Below are positions 17,047-25,998 of a stretch of 64,000 bases of DNA, piece after piece. Source of the DNA: CAZJHX01 sp964545715 (GTDB lineage Bacteria; Myxococcota_A; UBA9042; GCA-2863065); the NCBI GenBank assembly GCA_964545715.1, contig CAZJHX010000018.1, positions 27,185 through 91,184 of the forward strand, read 5' to 3'. Below the pieces are notes generated by a model. That model searched no databases, had not been told where the DNA came from, and saw only the letters and a program-made list of their open reading frames with translations. A program made the translations under genes and the position numbers. The stretch's first letter is position 1; every line of letters starts with the position of its first letter.

Positions 17047-18456
17047 TTGGAGAGAGCACTTCTGAGTCGTAAGCGGATTTTCCTTACCACCGCGCCCTGG
17101 TCGTACGCATCGTTGGCCGGACGAGGGCCGACCCACGTCGGGCGTCAGATCAGACGCGACGTGTCAGGGCAGGGCGTGCTGCCGTCTCTGGGTCTGCATT
17201 ATCTGGCGGCCGCGCTGGAGCTTCGCGGCGACAAAGTCGAGGTCATGGAAGGCTACGGCATGGCGGCCGAGGAGATGACTCGGCGTATCGCCATCTTCGC
17301 ACCGGACGTCGTCGGCATCACCGTCCAGACGCCCGTTTGGCCGGACGCGCGCCGCCTGATCACGTTGCTGCGCCAACGCCTGCCGCACACCAAGCTGGTG
17401 ATCGGCGGCGCGCACGTAAACCTGCGCCACGAGCAGCTGTTGGAAGAGGCTCCCGAGCTGGACGCCGCGTTTGTCGGCGCCGGCGAGGACAGCTTCCCGG
17501 ACTGGATCCACTCGCTGAACGGCGCCATGCCCCCGACTTTGGTCCCAGCGGCCAGCAAAGAGCGCGCGCTGGCCCACGAGCCCGGCTTCGCCACCCGCGT
17601 GCAAGGGCGCATCCCGTGGCACACCTACATCCCCAACCTGATGTTCGCCTGTCACAAGCGCTTCGCCACGTCCGTCTCCACGCTGGGCTGCGCCTCGTCC
17701 TGCTCGTTCTGCGGCCTGACGCGCCAGTTTCAGGGGCGTTGGACGCGGCCTGCGGAGTCGGTGCTGGAAGAGATGACCTACCTGTCGCAGGAGCGGCGCA
17801 TCCGGGTCGTAAACTTCATGGACGACAACACGCTCTTCGCCCACGGCGGCGACGAGACCGATGAGCTGCTCGAAGAGATGATCCGCCGCAAGCTCGACAT
17901 CGAGTGGACCATCTACATGAACAACTTCGACATCGACGACCGCCGGCTGCGCCTGATGAAGCGCGCCGGGTGCCGTCGCACCCTGATCCTGGTGGAGAGC
18001 GGCTCGCAGCGCGTGGCCAACATCGCTCACGGCAAAGAGATCTCCCTGGACTCGATCGCGCGCACCGTGCGCCGGGTCGACGCTGCCGGCATCGAGGCCT
18101 GCGCGCGCTTTCAGATCGGCTTTGCCAGCGAGACGTGGGACGACGCGATGGAGTCGATCCGGTTCTCCGAGGAGCTGCCGCTGGCGCTGGCGTCGTTTGT
18201 CAAGACCCTGATCCTGCCCGGCAGCATGATCGCCAAGCGCGCCCTGCGAGCCGGGCGTGCCGCCACCGAAGACGATCGATGGAGCTACTATGGTCGCCCG
18301 GTCCCGCCGGACGCGATGACCGCCACGGAGCAGGAGGCGTTGGTGAAGCTGGGGGTTCGCAGCTTCGCGCGCAAGCAGCTGGTGACCGGCCGCCTGTTCA
18401 GGATGCCGCTGCCGCTGCACATCGCGCGCCGGGTGCTGGTCGATGGCACGGAATAG
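17047..18456 (+). CDS. B12-binding-type radical SAM enzyme
   Basis: About 469 residues. The N-terminal ~150 residues form a cobalamin-binding-like Rossmann domain ('GLHYLAAALELRGDKVEVMEG', 'DVVGITVQTPVWPDA', 'KLVIGGAHV'). Then comes the radical SAM barrel with C-x3-C-x2-C in LGCASSCSFCGL. Such enzymes often catalyse methylation or ring rearrangement of unactivated carbons in lipids and natural products. The start is ambiguous: TTG 17047 lacks a Shine-Dalgarno, whereas CTG 17062 has GGAGAG 7 nt upstream and gives an N-terminus 'MSRKRIFLTTAPW'. It is first in a four-gene rightward operon and overlaps the GT2 gene by 14 nt. The substrate is unknown, but the desaturase neighbour suggests a lipid. 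Confidence 0.85.
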   Translation: MERALLSRKRIFLTTAPWSYASLAGRGPTHVGRQIRRDVSGQGVLPSLGLHYLAAALELRGDKVEVMEGYGMAAEEMTRRIAIFAPDVVGITVQTPVWPDARRLITLLRQRLPHTKLVIGGAHVNLRHEQLLEEAPELDAAFVGAGEDSFPDWIHSLNGAMPPTLVPAASKERALAHEPGFATRVQGRIPWHTYIPNLMFACHKRFATSVSTLGCASSCSFCGLTRQFQGRWTRPAESVLEEMTYLSQERRIRVVNFMDDNTLFAHGGDETDELLEEMIRRKLDIEWTIYMNNFDIDDRRLRLMKRAGCRRTLILVESGSQRVANIAHGKEISLDSIARTVRRVDAAGIEACARFQIGFASETWDDAMESIRFSEELPLALASFVKTLILPGSMIAKRALRAGRAATEDDRWSYYGRPVPPDAMTATEQEALVKLGVRSFARKQLVTGRLFRMPLPLHIARRVLVDGTE

Positions 18457-19441
18457 CGTGCCGGTCACGGTCATCGTGCCGGTCAAGAACGGCGCTCGGA
18501 CGCTGGCAGCCTGCCTTGAAGGGCTGTGCGCTCAGGTCGGTCCCGACGACGAGATTCTGGTGGTCAACGATCATTCCACCGACGAGACCGCGACAGTCGC
18601 CGCACGCTTCTCCGTGCGCCTTCTGGCATGTCCGCCTGGCCGAACCGGGGCCGCTGCCGCCCGAAATGTGGGCGCCGCCGCTGCACGCGGTGACGTGCTG
18701 GTCTTTATCGATGCCGACGTGATCGCCGCGCCGGGCAGCCTCTCGCACCTGCTGGCGCCCCTGTCCGGCGAGCCGGCCGCCGCTGTCGGCTGCTACGACG
18801 GCGGGGATCGCGCGCTGGGGCTATGGTCTCGCGTCAAGAACACCACGATTCGGGTGCGTCACCGGCGCTCGGGGCGCAGCATCCGCTGGTTCTGGACGGC
18901 GTTTGGCGCCGTGCGTCGCGCCGCCTTCGAGGCCGTCGGCGGCTTTGACGAGGCCCACTTCGCAAGCGCCACCGTCGAGGACATGGATCTGGGCTTTCGG
19001 CTGACGGCCCAGGGCTTCGGTATCGTGCAGGTGTTCGAGTCCGTGGTTCATCACCGTCACCGCTTCGACGCGTTGTCGCTGGTGCGCAACGACTACAAGA
19101 AGAGCCGCGACTGGGCCCGCCTCATGGCGCGCTCCGGCTGGGGGCTGGCGCAGGACCACTCCTCCACACATCCAAGCGAGGCGGCCGCGCTGCTGTGCTC
19201 CATCACGGCGCTAGCGGGCGTCGCAACCCTGCCGTTGATCCCAGTCGGTCCGGCCCTGGCTGTCACCGGGCTGGCGGGCCTGGCGACCTTGCTGCGCGAC
19301 GAGCTTTCGGTGGTCGCTGCAGAAGGAGCCCCGACGGATCTCGTGACCTACCTCGCGGTGCGCGCCGCGCTGTATCCGGTCGCCGCAACTGGCGCGTTTG
19401 TCGGTGGCGCAGGCGGCCTGCTGGAGCGCAGCGGACGATGA
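18443..19441 (+). CDS. Family 2 glycosyltransferase with C-terminal membrane helices
   Basis: 332 residues. GT-A motifs are VIVPVKNGARTLAACLEGL, ILVVNDHSTDET, GAAAARNVGAAAA and FIDADV (DxD), followed by 'ATVEDMDLGFRL', a typical ED motif of inverting GT2 enzymes. Two or three hydrophobic segments near residues 245-320 anchor it to the membrane. It overlaps the upstream radical SAM gene by 14 nt and the downstream SPASM gene by ATGA. It probably glycosylates the lipid or polyprenyl product of the same locus. Confidence 0.9.
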   Translation: MARNSVPVTVIVPVKNGARTLAACLEGLCAQVGPDDEILVVNDHSTDETATVAARFSVRLLACPPGRTGAAAARNVGAAAARGDVLVFIDADVIAAPGSLSHLLAPLSGEPAAAVGCYDGGDRALGLWSRVKNTTIRVRHRRSGRSIRWFWTAFGAVRRAAFEAVGGFDEAHFASATVEDMDLGFRLTAQGFGIVQVFESVVHHRHRFDALSLVRNDYKKSRDWARLMARSGWGLAQDHSSTHPSEAAALLCSITALAGVATLPLIPVGPALAVTGLAGLATLLRDELSVVAAEGAPTDLVTYLAVRAALYPVAATGAFVGGAGGLLERSGR

Positions 19442-20556
19442 GCACCACACTTCAAGAGCTCAAGCACGCCGCCAACCTCGGCTATCGCATGGTGCGTCCC
19501 GTAGGCAACGGCCCGCTGCTGCTGGTCCAGTTCGTCACGTCACGCTGCAACGCCCACTGCGAGCACTGCTTCGACTGGGCGCGCCAGACGGACGAGAACG
19601 CCAAAAAGGACCTGTCACTGGACGAGCTGACGCGCATCGCCAAGACGGCAAAGTCCACGTTCTTCGTGATCCTGACCGGCGGCGAGCCGTTTCTGCGGCG
19701 CGATATCGGCGACGTGATCTCCGCGTGGGCGCATCATGCGCGCCCGCGCGTGCTGGCGCTGCCGACCAACGGCAGCCAGACCCAGAAGATCTGCGATGTC
19801 GTGGACCGGGTCGCGCCCACGCTGCCGTCCGACGTGTACTTGTCGATCAACGTCTCGCTGGACGGCCTCGGCCCGCTGCACGACGACATGCGCGGCACGC
19901 CCGGCTTGTTCGAGAAGGCGACCAATACCGTGCGTGGCCTGAGAGAGCTGACGCAAAAGCACGAGAATCTGGGCGTGGGCGTCGTCAGCGTCATGTCCAA
20001 GCGCAACCAGCATGAGATGGAGGCCATCATGGACTTCGTCTTGGATGATCTGCAGCTGCCGATCTGGGCGCCGTTCTTGTGTCGCGGCAACCCGCGCGAT
20101 ATGTCCGCGCTGGAGGTCGATATCGAGCGCTACGAGGCGATCTGCGAGCGCTTCGAGGCGCGCATTTTGGACCACACCTATGCCGGGTACGGCGGCTTTG
20201 TGGCGGCGCGGCTCAACTCCGCCAAGAACATCGCGCGCCGGTCCATTATCGCCCGCACCGTCCGCGAGCAGCGCCGCATCGTGCCGTGCTCAGCGGGGCG
20301 TCACAGCGCCGTCATCTACTCGGACGGCAACGTGCACTCTTGCGAGCTGCTGACCAACCCGATGGGCAACGTCCGCGAGTTCGACTACGACCTGACGCGG
20401 CTGTGGAAGTCCGAGCAGGCGTGCAAAGCGCGCGGCATCGTCGATACGACGCCCTGCGCCTGCACCCACGAGAACACCCTGACCACCAGCGTCGCGTATG
20501 CGTGGCGCCAGTGGCCGTCGATCATCCGCTGGACGTATGAGCTCGCCCGCGCCTGA
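19438..20556 (+). CDS. Radical SAM enzyme with SPASM-like C-terminus
   Basis: 372 residues. ATG 19438 overlaps the GT2 stop (ATGA). The cluster-binding motif is C-x3-C-x2-C in SRCNAHCEHC near residue 38, followed by LTGGEPFLR. The C-terminal half has CSAGRHSAVIYSDGNVHSC and a late CACTH, giving the Cys spacing of SPASM/twitch domains that hold extra Fe-S clusters. SPASM enzymes modify peptides, sugars or cofactors. In this lipid/glycan setting a dehydrogenase or epimerase role on a sugar or headgroup is an inference. No precursor peptide gene was found next to it. Confidence 0.88.
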   Translation: MSTTLQELKHAANLGYRMVRPVGNGPLLLVQFVTSRCNAHCEHCFDWARQTDENAKKDLSLDELTRIAKTAKSTFFVILTGGEPFLRRDIGDVISAWAHHARPRVLALPTNGSQTQKICDVVDRVAPTLPSDVYLSINVSLDGLGPLHDDMRGTPGLFEKATNTVRGLRELTQKHENLGVGVVSVMSKRNQHEMEAIMDFVLDDLQLPIWAPFLCRGNPRDMSALEVDIERYEAICERFEARILDHTYAGYGGFVAARLNSAKNIARRSIIARTVREQRRIVPCSAGRHSAVIYSDGNVHSCELLTNPMGNVREFDYDLTRLWKSEQACKARGIVDTTPCACTHENTLTTSVAYAWRQWPSIIRWTYELARA

Positions 20557-21499
20557 CGACCGCCGCCTGACCAAGGACGAGCTGCGGCGGCTGAGCCAAA
20601 TCCGGCCCGGCCGAATCGCCGTAGAGCTGTCCCTGTGTTGGGCGTTGATCATCGGGCTGATCCAGGTGGGGATTTCGGTGGGCTTGTGGGCGTGGCTGCC
20701 GTGCATCCTGCTGCTGGGTTGCCTGCAGAACCAGCTGATCTTGTGGACGCACGAGGGCGGCCACTGCAGCCTCCATCGCGACCGCCGCAAAAACGACATC
20801 CTGGGCGACGCGCTGGTGGCCGGACCCATGGGCATCACGCTGGACAGCTATCGTTGGCACCATGGCGTGCACCACAAATACCTGGGCGATCCCAACAAGG
20901 AGATCGAGCTCAGCGCCTTCTTCTGCATCCGCGGCCGCCAGCTGTTTGTTCATATGGCGCGCCACCTCTTCGGCGTGGTGGCCTACACGGTCATCTTTCG
21001 CCGCCAGCGCCACTCGGGTCCCAAGTCCAAGATCGAGCCGCCGCCGCCCCGCTCCATGCCAGCGTGGATCGGCTTTCTCAGCGTCAACGCCGCGCTCTTT
21101 GCCATGTGCGCGCTGCAGGGCGCCTGGTACCTGTACTTCGTGCTGTGGGTCGCGCCGCTCTTCACGCTGGCGATCATGATCAGCAACTTTCGCACGATCG
21201 TGGAGCACCAGCCGTCCAGCGACGTCTGCGACAAGGGCATGGAGTATCCGGTGCCGCCCATCGTTCGTATTGTCGACGCGCACCCCATCGAGCGCTATCT
21301 GGTCGCGCCGGTCGGCTTCTACTACCACTACGAGCACCACCTGTACCCGGGCATTCCATACTGCAACCTGCCGGAGGTGCGCCGGATTCTGACGGAGCGA
21401 GGCCACTACGATGCGCTGCCGATGGTCCGGTCAAAGGGCTTTGTGCGCACGATCTGGGCGCTGTCGACCAAATCGGGCTATGGGGTGCCGGTGCCTTAG
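20537..21499 (+). CDS. Membrane fatty-acid desaturase
   Basis: 320 residues from ATG 20537, overlapping the SPASM gene by 20 nt. The three histidine boxes of membrane di-iron desaturases are present: HEGGH (plus HCSLH), HHGVHH and HYEHH. They are interspersed with four or so hydrophobic helices. The enzyme would introduce a double bond or hydroxyl group into an acyl or related lipid chain using O2 and an electron donor, so the locus probably works under oxic conditions. It is the last gene of the rightward arm and is convergent with the OYE gene 5 nt away. Confidence 0.9.
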   Translation: MSSPAPDDRRLTKDELRRLSQIRPGRIAVELSLCWALIIGLIQVGISVGLWAWLPCILLLGCLQNQLILWTHEGGHCSLHRDRRKNDILGDALVAGPMGITLDSYRWHHGVHHKYLGDPNKEIELSAFFCIRGRQLFVHMARHLFGVVAYTVIFRRQRHSGPKSKIEPPPPRSMPAWIGFLSVNAALFAMCALQGAWYLYFVLWVAPLFTLAIMISNFRTIVEHQPSSDVCDKGMEYPVPPIVRIVDAHPIERYLVAPVGFYYHYEHHLYPGIPYCNLPEVRRILTERGHYDALPMVRSKGFVRTIWALSTKSGYGVPVP

Positions 21500-21504
21500 A
21501 AATT

Positions 21505-22764
21505 TTACACACTGGTTGTGTCTCTGGGCTTCGGGCGCTGCTGGCCAAAGGCGCGGGTGCCCAGCGTGCCCAGCGTGATCAGCACCGACGTCAGCTCGCC
21601 GCGGTCCGGCTTTGGGGGCTTGCCGGCGGCCATGCGGCCCAGCTGTTGGGCGTACCAGGTGACCTCCAGCATGGCGCGCGCGTCGATAGCCTTGATGCCG
21701 ACCTTGAGGCGCCGGACCTTGGAGACGAAGTCCTCGCCCGCAAGGATGCGCGACGCCAAATCGGGCTCGATCGCCAGCGGGCGCGCCAGGCCGATCAAAT
21801 CCGTTGCGCCGCTCTGTACGGCCTGGGTCATGCCGGCCGCCGTGCGAAAGCCGCCAGTGACCGCCAGCGGGATCGGGGCCAGCGCGCGCACCTTCTCCGC
21901 ATACTCCAAGAAGTACGCCTCCCGCTTTCGGGTGCTGTCCTTCATGCGGCGGCCGGACATGGCCGGGCTCTCGTAGTTGCCGCCGGAGATCTCCAGCAGG
22001 TCCAGGCTCGCTTCGGTGATCGCGCTCACGACGTCCAGCGACTCCTCTTCGGTGAAGCCGCCGCGCTGGAAGTCCGCCGAGTTCAGCTTCACGCCCACTG
22101 GAAAGTCGGGGCCCACCTCAGCGCGGATGGCCCCAAACAGCTCCAGCAGAAAGCGCATGCGCGCGGTCGGGCTGCCACCCCAGCCGTCCGTGCGCTGGTT
22201 GTGCAGCGGCGACAAGAACTGGTTGACCAGATAGCCGTGCGCGCCGTGGATCTGGACTCCCGTGAAGCCGGCTGATCGGGCGACGCCCGCCGTCGTGGCA
22301 AACCGCTGGATGATGTCCTGAATCTCCCGCTCTTCCAGCGCGCGCGGCGTGGCGAACATACTGCGCATCTTGGGGCCCAGCGGGATGGCCGACGGGGCGA
22401 CCGGCTGGGATGAGAGCGCCCGCGGGGACTGCTTGCCCGGGTGATTGAGCTGCATCCAGCAGTGCGTGTTGTCCGCCGACCCGGCGGCCGCCCAGGCCTT
22501 CAGCGCGTCCAGGTGGCGGTCGTCCTGCACGATCACGTTGCGCGGCTCACCCAGCGCGGTCGAGTCGATCATGACGTTGCCCGTGACCAGCAGCCCGGTG
22601 CCGCCTCGTGCCCACGTCTCGTAGAGCCGCGGCAGGCCCGGACGCGGCGCGCCATCACGCTTTCCCAGCGTCTCGCTCATGGCGGACTTCATGAAGCGGT
22701 TCTTAAGCGTGGCGCCACAGGGGAGCGTCAGCGGGCGGCCCAACACGTCGGATGCGGAAGACAT
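21505..22764 (-). CDS. NADH:flavin oxidoreductase (Old Yellow Enzyme family)
   Basis: 419 residues. The FMN TIM barrel has LKNRFMKSAMSE at the N-terminus, MQLNHPGKQ, the active-site pair in QIHGAHGYLVNQFLSPLHN, RTDGWGGS, and the phosphate-binding VTGGFRT. The family reduces activated alkenes such as enones or dienoyl-CoA, using NAD(P)H. ATG 22764 is chosen over 22776 because a TATGCT -10-like box lies 7 nt before it and no Shine-Dalgarno is visible, which fits a leaderless transcript. It is divergent from the transporter gene. Confidence 0.9.
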   Translation of the reverse strand: MSSASDVLGRPLTLPCGATLKNRFMKSAMSETLGKRDGAPRPGLPRLYETWARGGTGLLVTGNVMIDSTALGEPRNVIVQDDRHLDALKAWAAAGSADNTHCWMQLNHPGKQSPRALSSQPVAPSAIPLGPKMRSMFATPRALEEREIQDIIQRFATTAGVARSAGFTGVQIHGAHGYLVNQFLSPLHNQRTDGWGGSPTARMRFLLELFGAIRAEVGPDFPVGVKLNSADFQRGGFTEEESLDVVSAITEASLDLLEISGGNYESPAMSGRRMKDSTRKREAYFLEYAEKVRALAPIPLAVTGGFRTAAGMTQAVQSGATDLIGLARPLAIEPDLASRILAGEDFVSKVRRLKVGIKAIDARAMLEVTWYAQQLGRMAAGKPPKPDRGELTSVLITLGTLGTRAFGQQRPKPRDTTSV

Positions 22765-22771
22765 GTGCGCG

Positions 22772-22777
22772 AGCATA
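22772..22777 (-). promoter_or_regulatory. -10-like TATGCT 7 nt before ATG 22764
   Basis: This TAnnnT box on the minus strand would put the transcript start at or next to the ATG of the OYE gene. It is one of seven such cases in the window. No good -35 box was seen. Confidence 0.35.
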
Positions 22778-22852
22778 GCGCGTCCCGCCGCTGAATTGAC
22801 CAGTCAGTCGGCGCTGCGTAGCCTGCTCGTGCACTTGGCACTTCCTTCACCG

Positions 22853-24172
22853 ATGCGCCTGTTCGCCGCGCCGCCCGACGGTGCGCCGCTGCCTCCCGAT
22901 CAGGTTGACGCCACCTATCGCCACTGGCGCCTGCGCACCATGAGCGGGATCTTCACCGGCTACGCGGTCTTCTACTTCTGCCGCAAGAACCTGTCGGTGG
23001 CGATGCCGATCATGGCCGAGTCGGGGTACGACACCGAGCAGCTGGGCTGGCTGCTGACCGGGACGTCGATCGCGTACGGCGTGTCCAAGCTGGTCAACGG
23101 CGTGCTGGGAGACCGGGCCAACGTGCGCCTGTTCATGGCGCTGGGGCTCATGATGTCGGCGGTGGCCAACGTGCTCTTCGGCCTGTCCAGCGCGCTGTGG
23201 CTGCTGGCGCTGGTCTGGATCGCCAACGGGTGGTTTCAGGGGATGGGCTGGCCCGCCTGCGCGCGCTCTCTCACCCAGTGGTACAGCCCCGGCGAGCGGG
23301 GCACCTGGTGGGGGATCTGGAACGCGTCGCACCAGGTCGGGGGGGCGATCATCCTGGCGTCGGGCGGCTGGATCGCCAAGCACATGGGCTGGCGCATGAC
23401 CTTCTTTCTGCCCGCGGTGATCGGGGCGCTGGTCGCGCTGGCGCTGCTGCGCTGGCTGCGGGACCGGCCCGAAGAGCTGGGTTTGCCGCCGGTCGAGCAG
23501 TGGCGTGGTGAGGCGCCTGAGCAGCCGGCCGGCCCCAAGCCCGACTGGCGCCGGCAGCTGATCGATCACGTGCTGTGCAACCGCTACATCTGGTACCTGT
23601 CGCTGGCCAACTTCTGCGTCTACATCGTGCGGTTCGGCGCCATGGATTGGGCGCCGACGTTTCTGGTCCAGGCCAAGGGCGCCGACCCCGTGGTGTCGGG
23701 GGCGATCACCGCCAGCTTCGAGGTGGCGGGCATCGCCGGCGCGTTTGCGGCCGGGTACGCGTCAGACCGCTTCTTTGGCGGGCGTCGCGGGCCGGTCAGC
23801 GTGCTGTACATGGCGGCGCTGTTGTTTGCGGTGTTCGAGTTCTGGGTTACGCCGCCCGGCCATCCCTGGCTGGACGCGGCGGCGCTCGGCGCGGTCGGCT
23901 TTCTGGTGTACGGCCCGCAGATGCTCGTGGGTGTGGCAGCCGCTGACTTCGCGCCCAAAGACGCGGCGGCAACGGCAACGGGGTTTACCGGCATGTTCGG
24001 CTATCTTGGCGGCGCGGTGTCCGGTGTCGGCACGGGCTGGCTGGTCAAGCATTACGGCTGGGACGGCGGCTTCATGTTGTTCATCGGCGCCACGGTCGTC
24101 GGTATGCTGCTGTTCGCGCTGACCTGGAACGCGCGGGCCGCGGTCTGTGAGCCGGCGAGCAAACCTCACTGA
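22853..24172 (+). CDS. MFS transporter, organophosphate:phosphate antiporter type (GlpT/UhpC-like)
   Basis: 439 residues with about 12 hydrophobic helices. The motif 'YAVFYFCRKNLSVAMPIM' near residue 40 is characteristic of the OPA family (GlpT, UhpT, UhpC), followed by 'GLMMSAVANVLFG'. Members exchange glycerol-3-phosphate or hexose phosphates for inorganic phosphate across the inner membrane; the exact substrate cannot be read. ATG 22853 is chosen because the N-terminal extension from 22679 overlaps the divergent OYE promoter and coding region. No clear Shine-Dalgarno is present. Confidence 0.88.
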   Translation: MRLFAAPPDGAPLPPDQVDATYRHWRLRTMSGIFTGYAVFYFCRKNLSVAMPIMAESGYDTEQLGWLLTGTSIAYGVSKLVNGVLGDRANVRLFMALGLMMSAVANVLFGLSSALWLLALVWIANGWFQGMGWPACARSLTQWYSPGERGTWWGIWNASHQVGGAIILASGGWIAKHMGWRMTFFLPAVIGALVALALLRWLRDRPEELGLPPVEQWRGEAPEQPAGPKPDWRRQLIDHVLCNRYIWYLSLANFCVYIVRFGAMDWAPTFLVQAKGADPVVSGAITASFEVAGIAGAFAAGYASDRFFGGRRGPVSVLYMAALLFAVFEFWVTPPGHPWLDAAALGAVGFLVYGPQMLVGVAAADFAPKDAAATATGFTGMFGYLGGAVSGVGTGWLVKHYGWDGGFMLFIGATVVGMLLFALTWNARAAVCEPASKPH

Positions 24173-24178
24173 TCCGGC

Positions 24179-24184
24179 TATACT
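24179..24184 (+). promoter_or_regulatory. -10-like TATACT 6 nt before ATG 24191
   Basis: The box lies in the 18-nt gap after the transporter stop. The gene it precedes has no Shine-Dalgarno, so the mRNA may be leaderless. No -35 match was found. Confidence 0.4.
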
Positions 24185-24190
24185 CCCGCT

Positions 24191-25303
24191 ATGAAATCGC
24201 TTGTTGTCTGTCTGCTGACGGCCGGCGCCCTGGCGGCGCTCGGATGCTCTGACTCAACGGCCGAAGCCGGCATGACCAGCTCCAACCCACCTGGGTCGAC
24301 AGGCGACGTCGAGGAGCCGCCGGCGGACGGAGAAGCGCCTGCGGGCGACGCCGGCACCCAGATGGGCAGCGACGCCGAGCAATCGAAGTCCGAGACCACC
24401 GTAGCGGAGGGCGACACGGCTCAGCCGCAGGGCGACGCGGCTAACCCGCCGATCGAGGAGGACGGCTGCCTGGCGGTCGTGATCTGCCTCACCGGGTGCG
24501 CGGCCGATCTGGCCTGCGAAGCCGGCTGCATGGCCGCGGGCAGCGATCACGCGCTTGCTCTGCTGCAGGCGGCGGCGCCGTGCTTCGGTGACGATGACGG
24601 GGTCAGCTCGGATGAGTGCGTCGACAAGATCCTGGCCTGCATCGATCCGTCCGGTCCGGACGCGTGCGGCGCGGTGTTCGAGTGCACTATGGCGTGCGGC
24701 GGCTCGGAGGGGCCGCTGTGCATGTTCGAGTGCCTGCACGGCGGCACGGTCGCCGCGGCCGAAGAGGCGTGGCACGTCATCGAGTGCCTGCAGGCGGACA
24801 AGGACGGCAACGATGGCTGCACCGAGCCCGTGCTGGGCTGCCTGGCGCCCACCGGGACCGAGGGCTGCATCGGCGTGACCACTTGTATGCAGGGCTGCGG
24901 CGGGGACAGCGAGGGGCCCGACTGCTTGTTCGAGTGCCTGAAACAGGGCTCCGCCGACGGCGCCGCGCAGGCGATGGCCGCTCAGTCGTGCTGGGGCGGT
25001 GGCGACGACGGGACCGAGGACGTCTGCATCGACGCGCTGGTCGCCTGCTTCGACCCGGCGGGCGACGGCGACTGCAAGGCCGTCGGGGCCTGCCTGAAGG
25101 GCTGCGTGCCCGAAAAGGACAAGGGGCCGGATCTGGCGTGCGCGGGCGAGTGCATGAAGACCATGTCCGTTCAGGGTTTGAAGGACTTTCTGGTCGTGAA
25201 CAAGTGCGAGGACAAGTGCAAGGCGGACTGCGATGACGACGCGGTCTGCGAGAGCCTCTGTGTGGCGGCAAACTGCGGCGCTGCCGTGGCCGCGTGTCAG
25301 TGA
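24191..25303 (+). CDS. Cys-rich repeat lipoprotein
   Basis: 370 residues. The signal peptide ends in the lipobox AALGC, then comes an acidic Pro/Gly/Glu linker to about residue 90. The rest is built of about four Cys-rich repeats of 60-65 residues with patterns such as 'C...VLxC..PTG.xxC..V..CMxGC...GPxCLFECL', ending with a tight Cys cluster (CEDKCKADCDDDAVCESLC). The regular Cys pairs suggest an alpha-helical disulfide-stapled domain outside the cytoplasm. No named family was recognised. The stop overlaps the DUF924 gene start. Confidence 0.8.
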   Translation: MKSLVVCLLTAGALAALGCSDSTAEAGMTSSNPPGSTGDVEEPPADGEAPAGDAGTQMGSDAEQSKSETTVAEGDTAQPQGDAANPPIEEDGCLAVVICLTGCAADLACEAGCMAAGSDHALALLQAAAPCFGDDDGVSSDECVDKILACIDPSGPDACGAVFECTMACGGSEGPLCMFECLHGGTVAAAEEAWHVIECLQADKDGNDGCTEPVLGCLAPTGTEGCIGVTTCMQGCGGDSEGPDCLFECLKQGSADGAAQAMAAQSCWGGGDDGTEDVCIDALVACFDPAGDGDCKAVGACLKGCVPEKDKGPDLACAGECMKTMSVQGLKDFLVVNKCEDKCKADCDDDAVCESLCVAANCGAAVAACQ

Positions 25304-25998
25304 CAGGGCCCGCCGCCCGCACCTGGGACCGTCTGGTCTTAGGCGGCGCCCGGCGCAGACCCGGCGTGCTGGACCAGCCGGAGGACGTGCTGCGCTTTTG
25401 GTTTGGGCGCGTGCCCGGGCCGCGTTTCGGCCTGGCGGACACGCTGTGGCTGCCGACGCGCATTCCGTGTTGGGGCGGTCACTGGGCGCGCCGCGTGCTC
25501 GACGTCGATCAGCTGATTCGGACCTATTTCGGCGACACGCATCGGCTTGCTGCAGAGGGGGCGCTGGACCATTGGACCGACACCGCTGAGGGGCGCCTGG
25601 CGCTGATCATCGTGCTGGACCAGCTCAGCCGCAATCTGTACCGGGGCACCCCGGACGCCTTTGCCCAGGACCAAAAGGCGCTGCCGCTGGTCGAGCGGGC
25701 CCTGCGGCTCAAAGACGACCAGGTCTTCAATCCGTTGGCGCGCTCACTGTTCTACCTGCCTTTGATGCATCACGAGGATCTGACGCTGCTGGACCGCTGC
25801 GTGGCGCTGTACGAAGCGGCGCATGCCGACGCCTGGGGCATCCCCAAAATCGTGCTCAAGGTGGAGCTGACCTCGGGGCGTCGCCATCGGGACATCGTGC
25901 GCCGCTTTGGCCGCTACCCGCACCGCAACGAGATTCTGGGCCGCGAGTCGACCGACGAAGAAGTCGAGTTCTTGAAGCAGCCGTTTTCGACCTTCTGA
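25300..25998 (+). CDS. DUF924 family protein
   Basis: 232 residues from GTG 25300, which overlaps the previous stop in a GTGA; GTG 25294 is also in frame. DUF924 signatures include 'EDVLRFWFG' near the N-terminus, 'ALIIVLDQLSRNLYRGTPDAFAQD', 'FYLPLMHHEDLTLLDRCVALY' and the C-terminal 'RFGRYPHRNEILGRESTDEE' region. This all-alpha, TPR-like family is widespread, and its function is unknown. It is convergent with the next gene, with adjacent stop codons. Confidence 0.9.
   Translation: MTGPAARTWDRLVLGGARRRPGVLDQPEDVLRFWFGRVPGPRFGLADTLWLPTRIPCWGGHWARRVLDVDQLIRTYFGDTHRLAAEGALDHWTDTAEGRLALIIVLDQLSRNLYRGTPDAFAQDQKALPLVERALRLKDDQVFNPLARSLFYLPLMHHEDLTLLDRCVALYEAAHADAWGIPKIVLKVELTSGRRHRDIVRRFGRYPHRNEILGRESTDEEVEFLKQPFSTF

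Noticed and set aside
17164..18486. 440-codon minus-strand ORF
   Set aside because: It is antisense to the radical SAM gene with the C-x3-C-x2-C motif, and shows no domain signal of its own.
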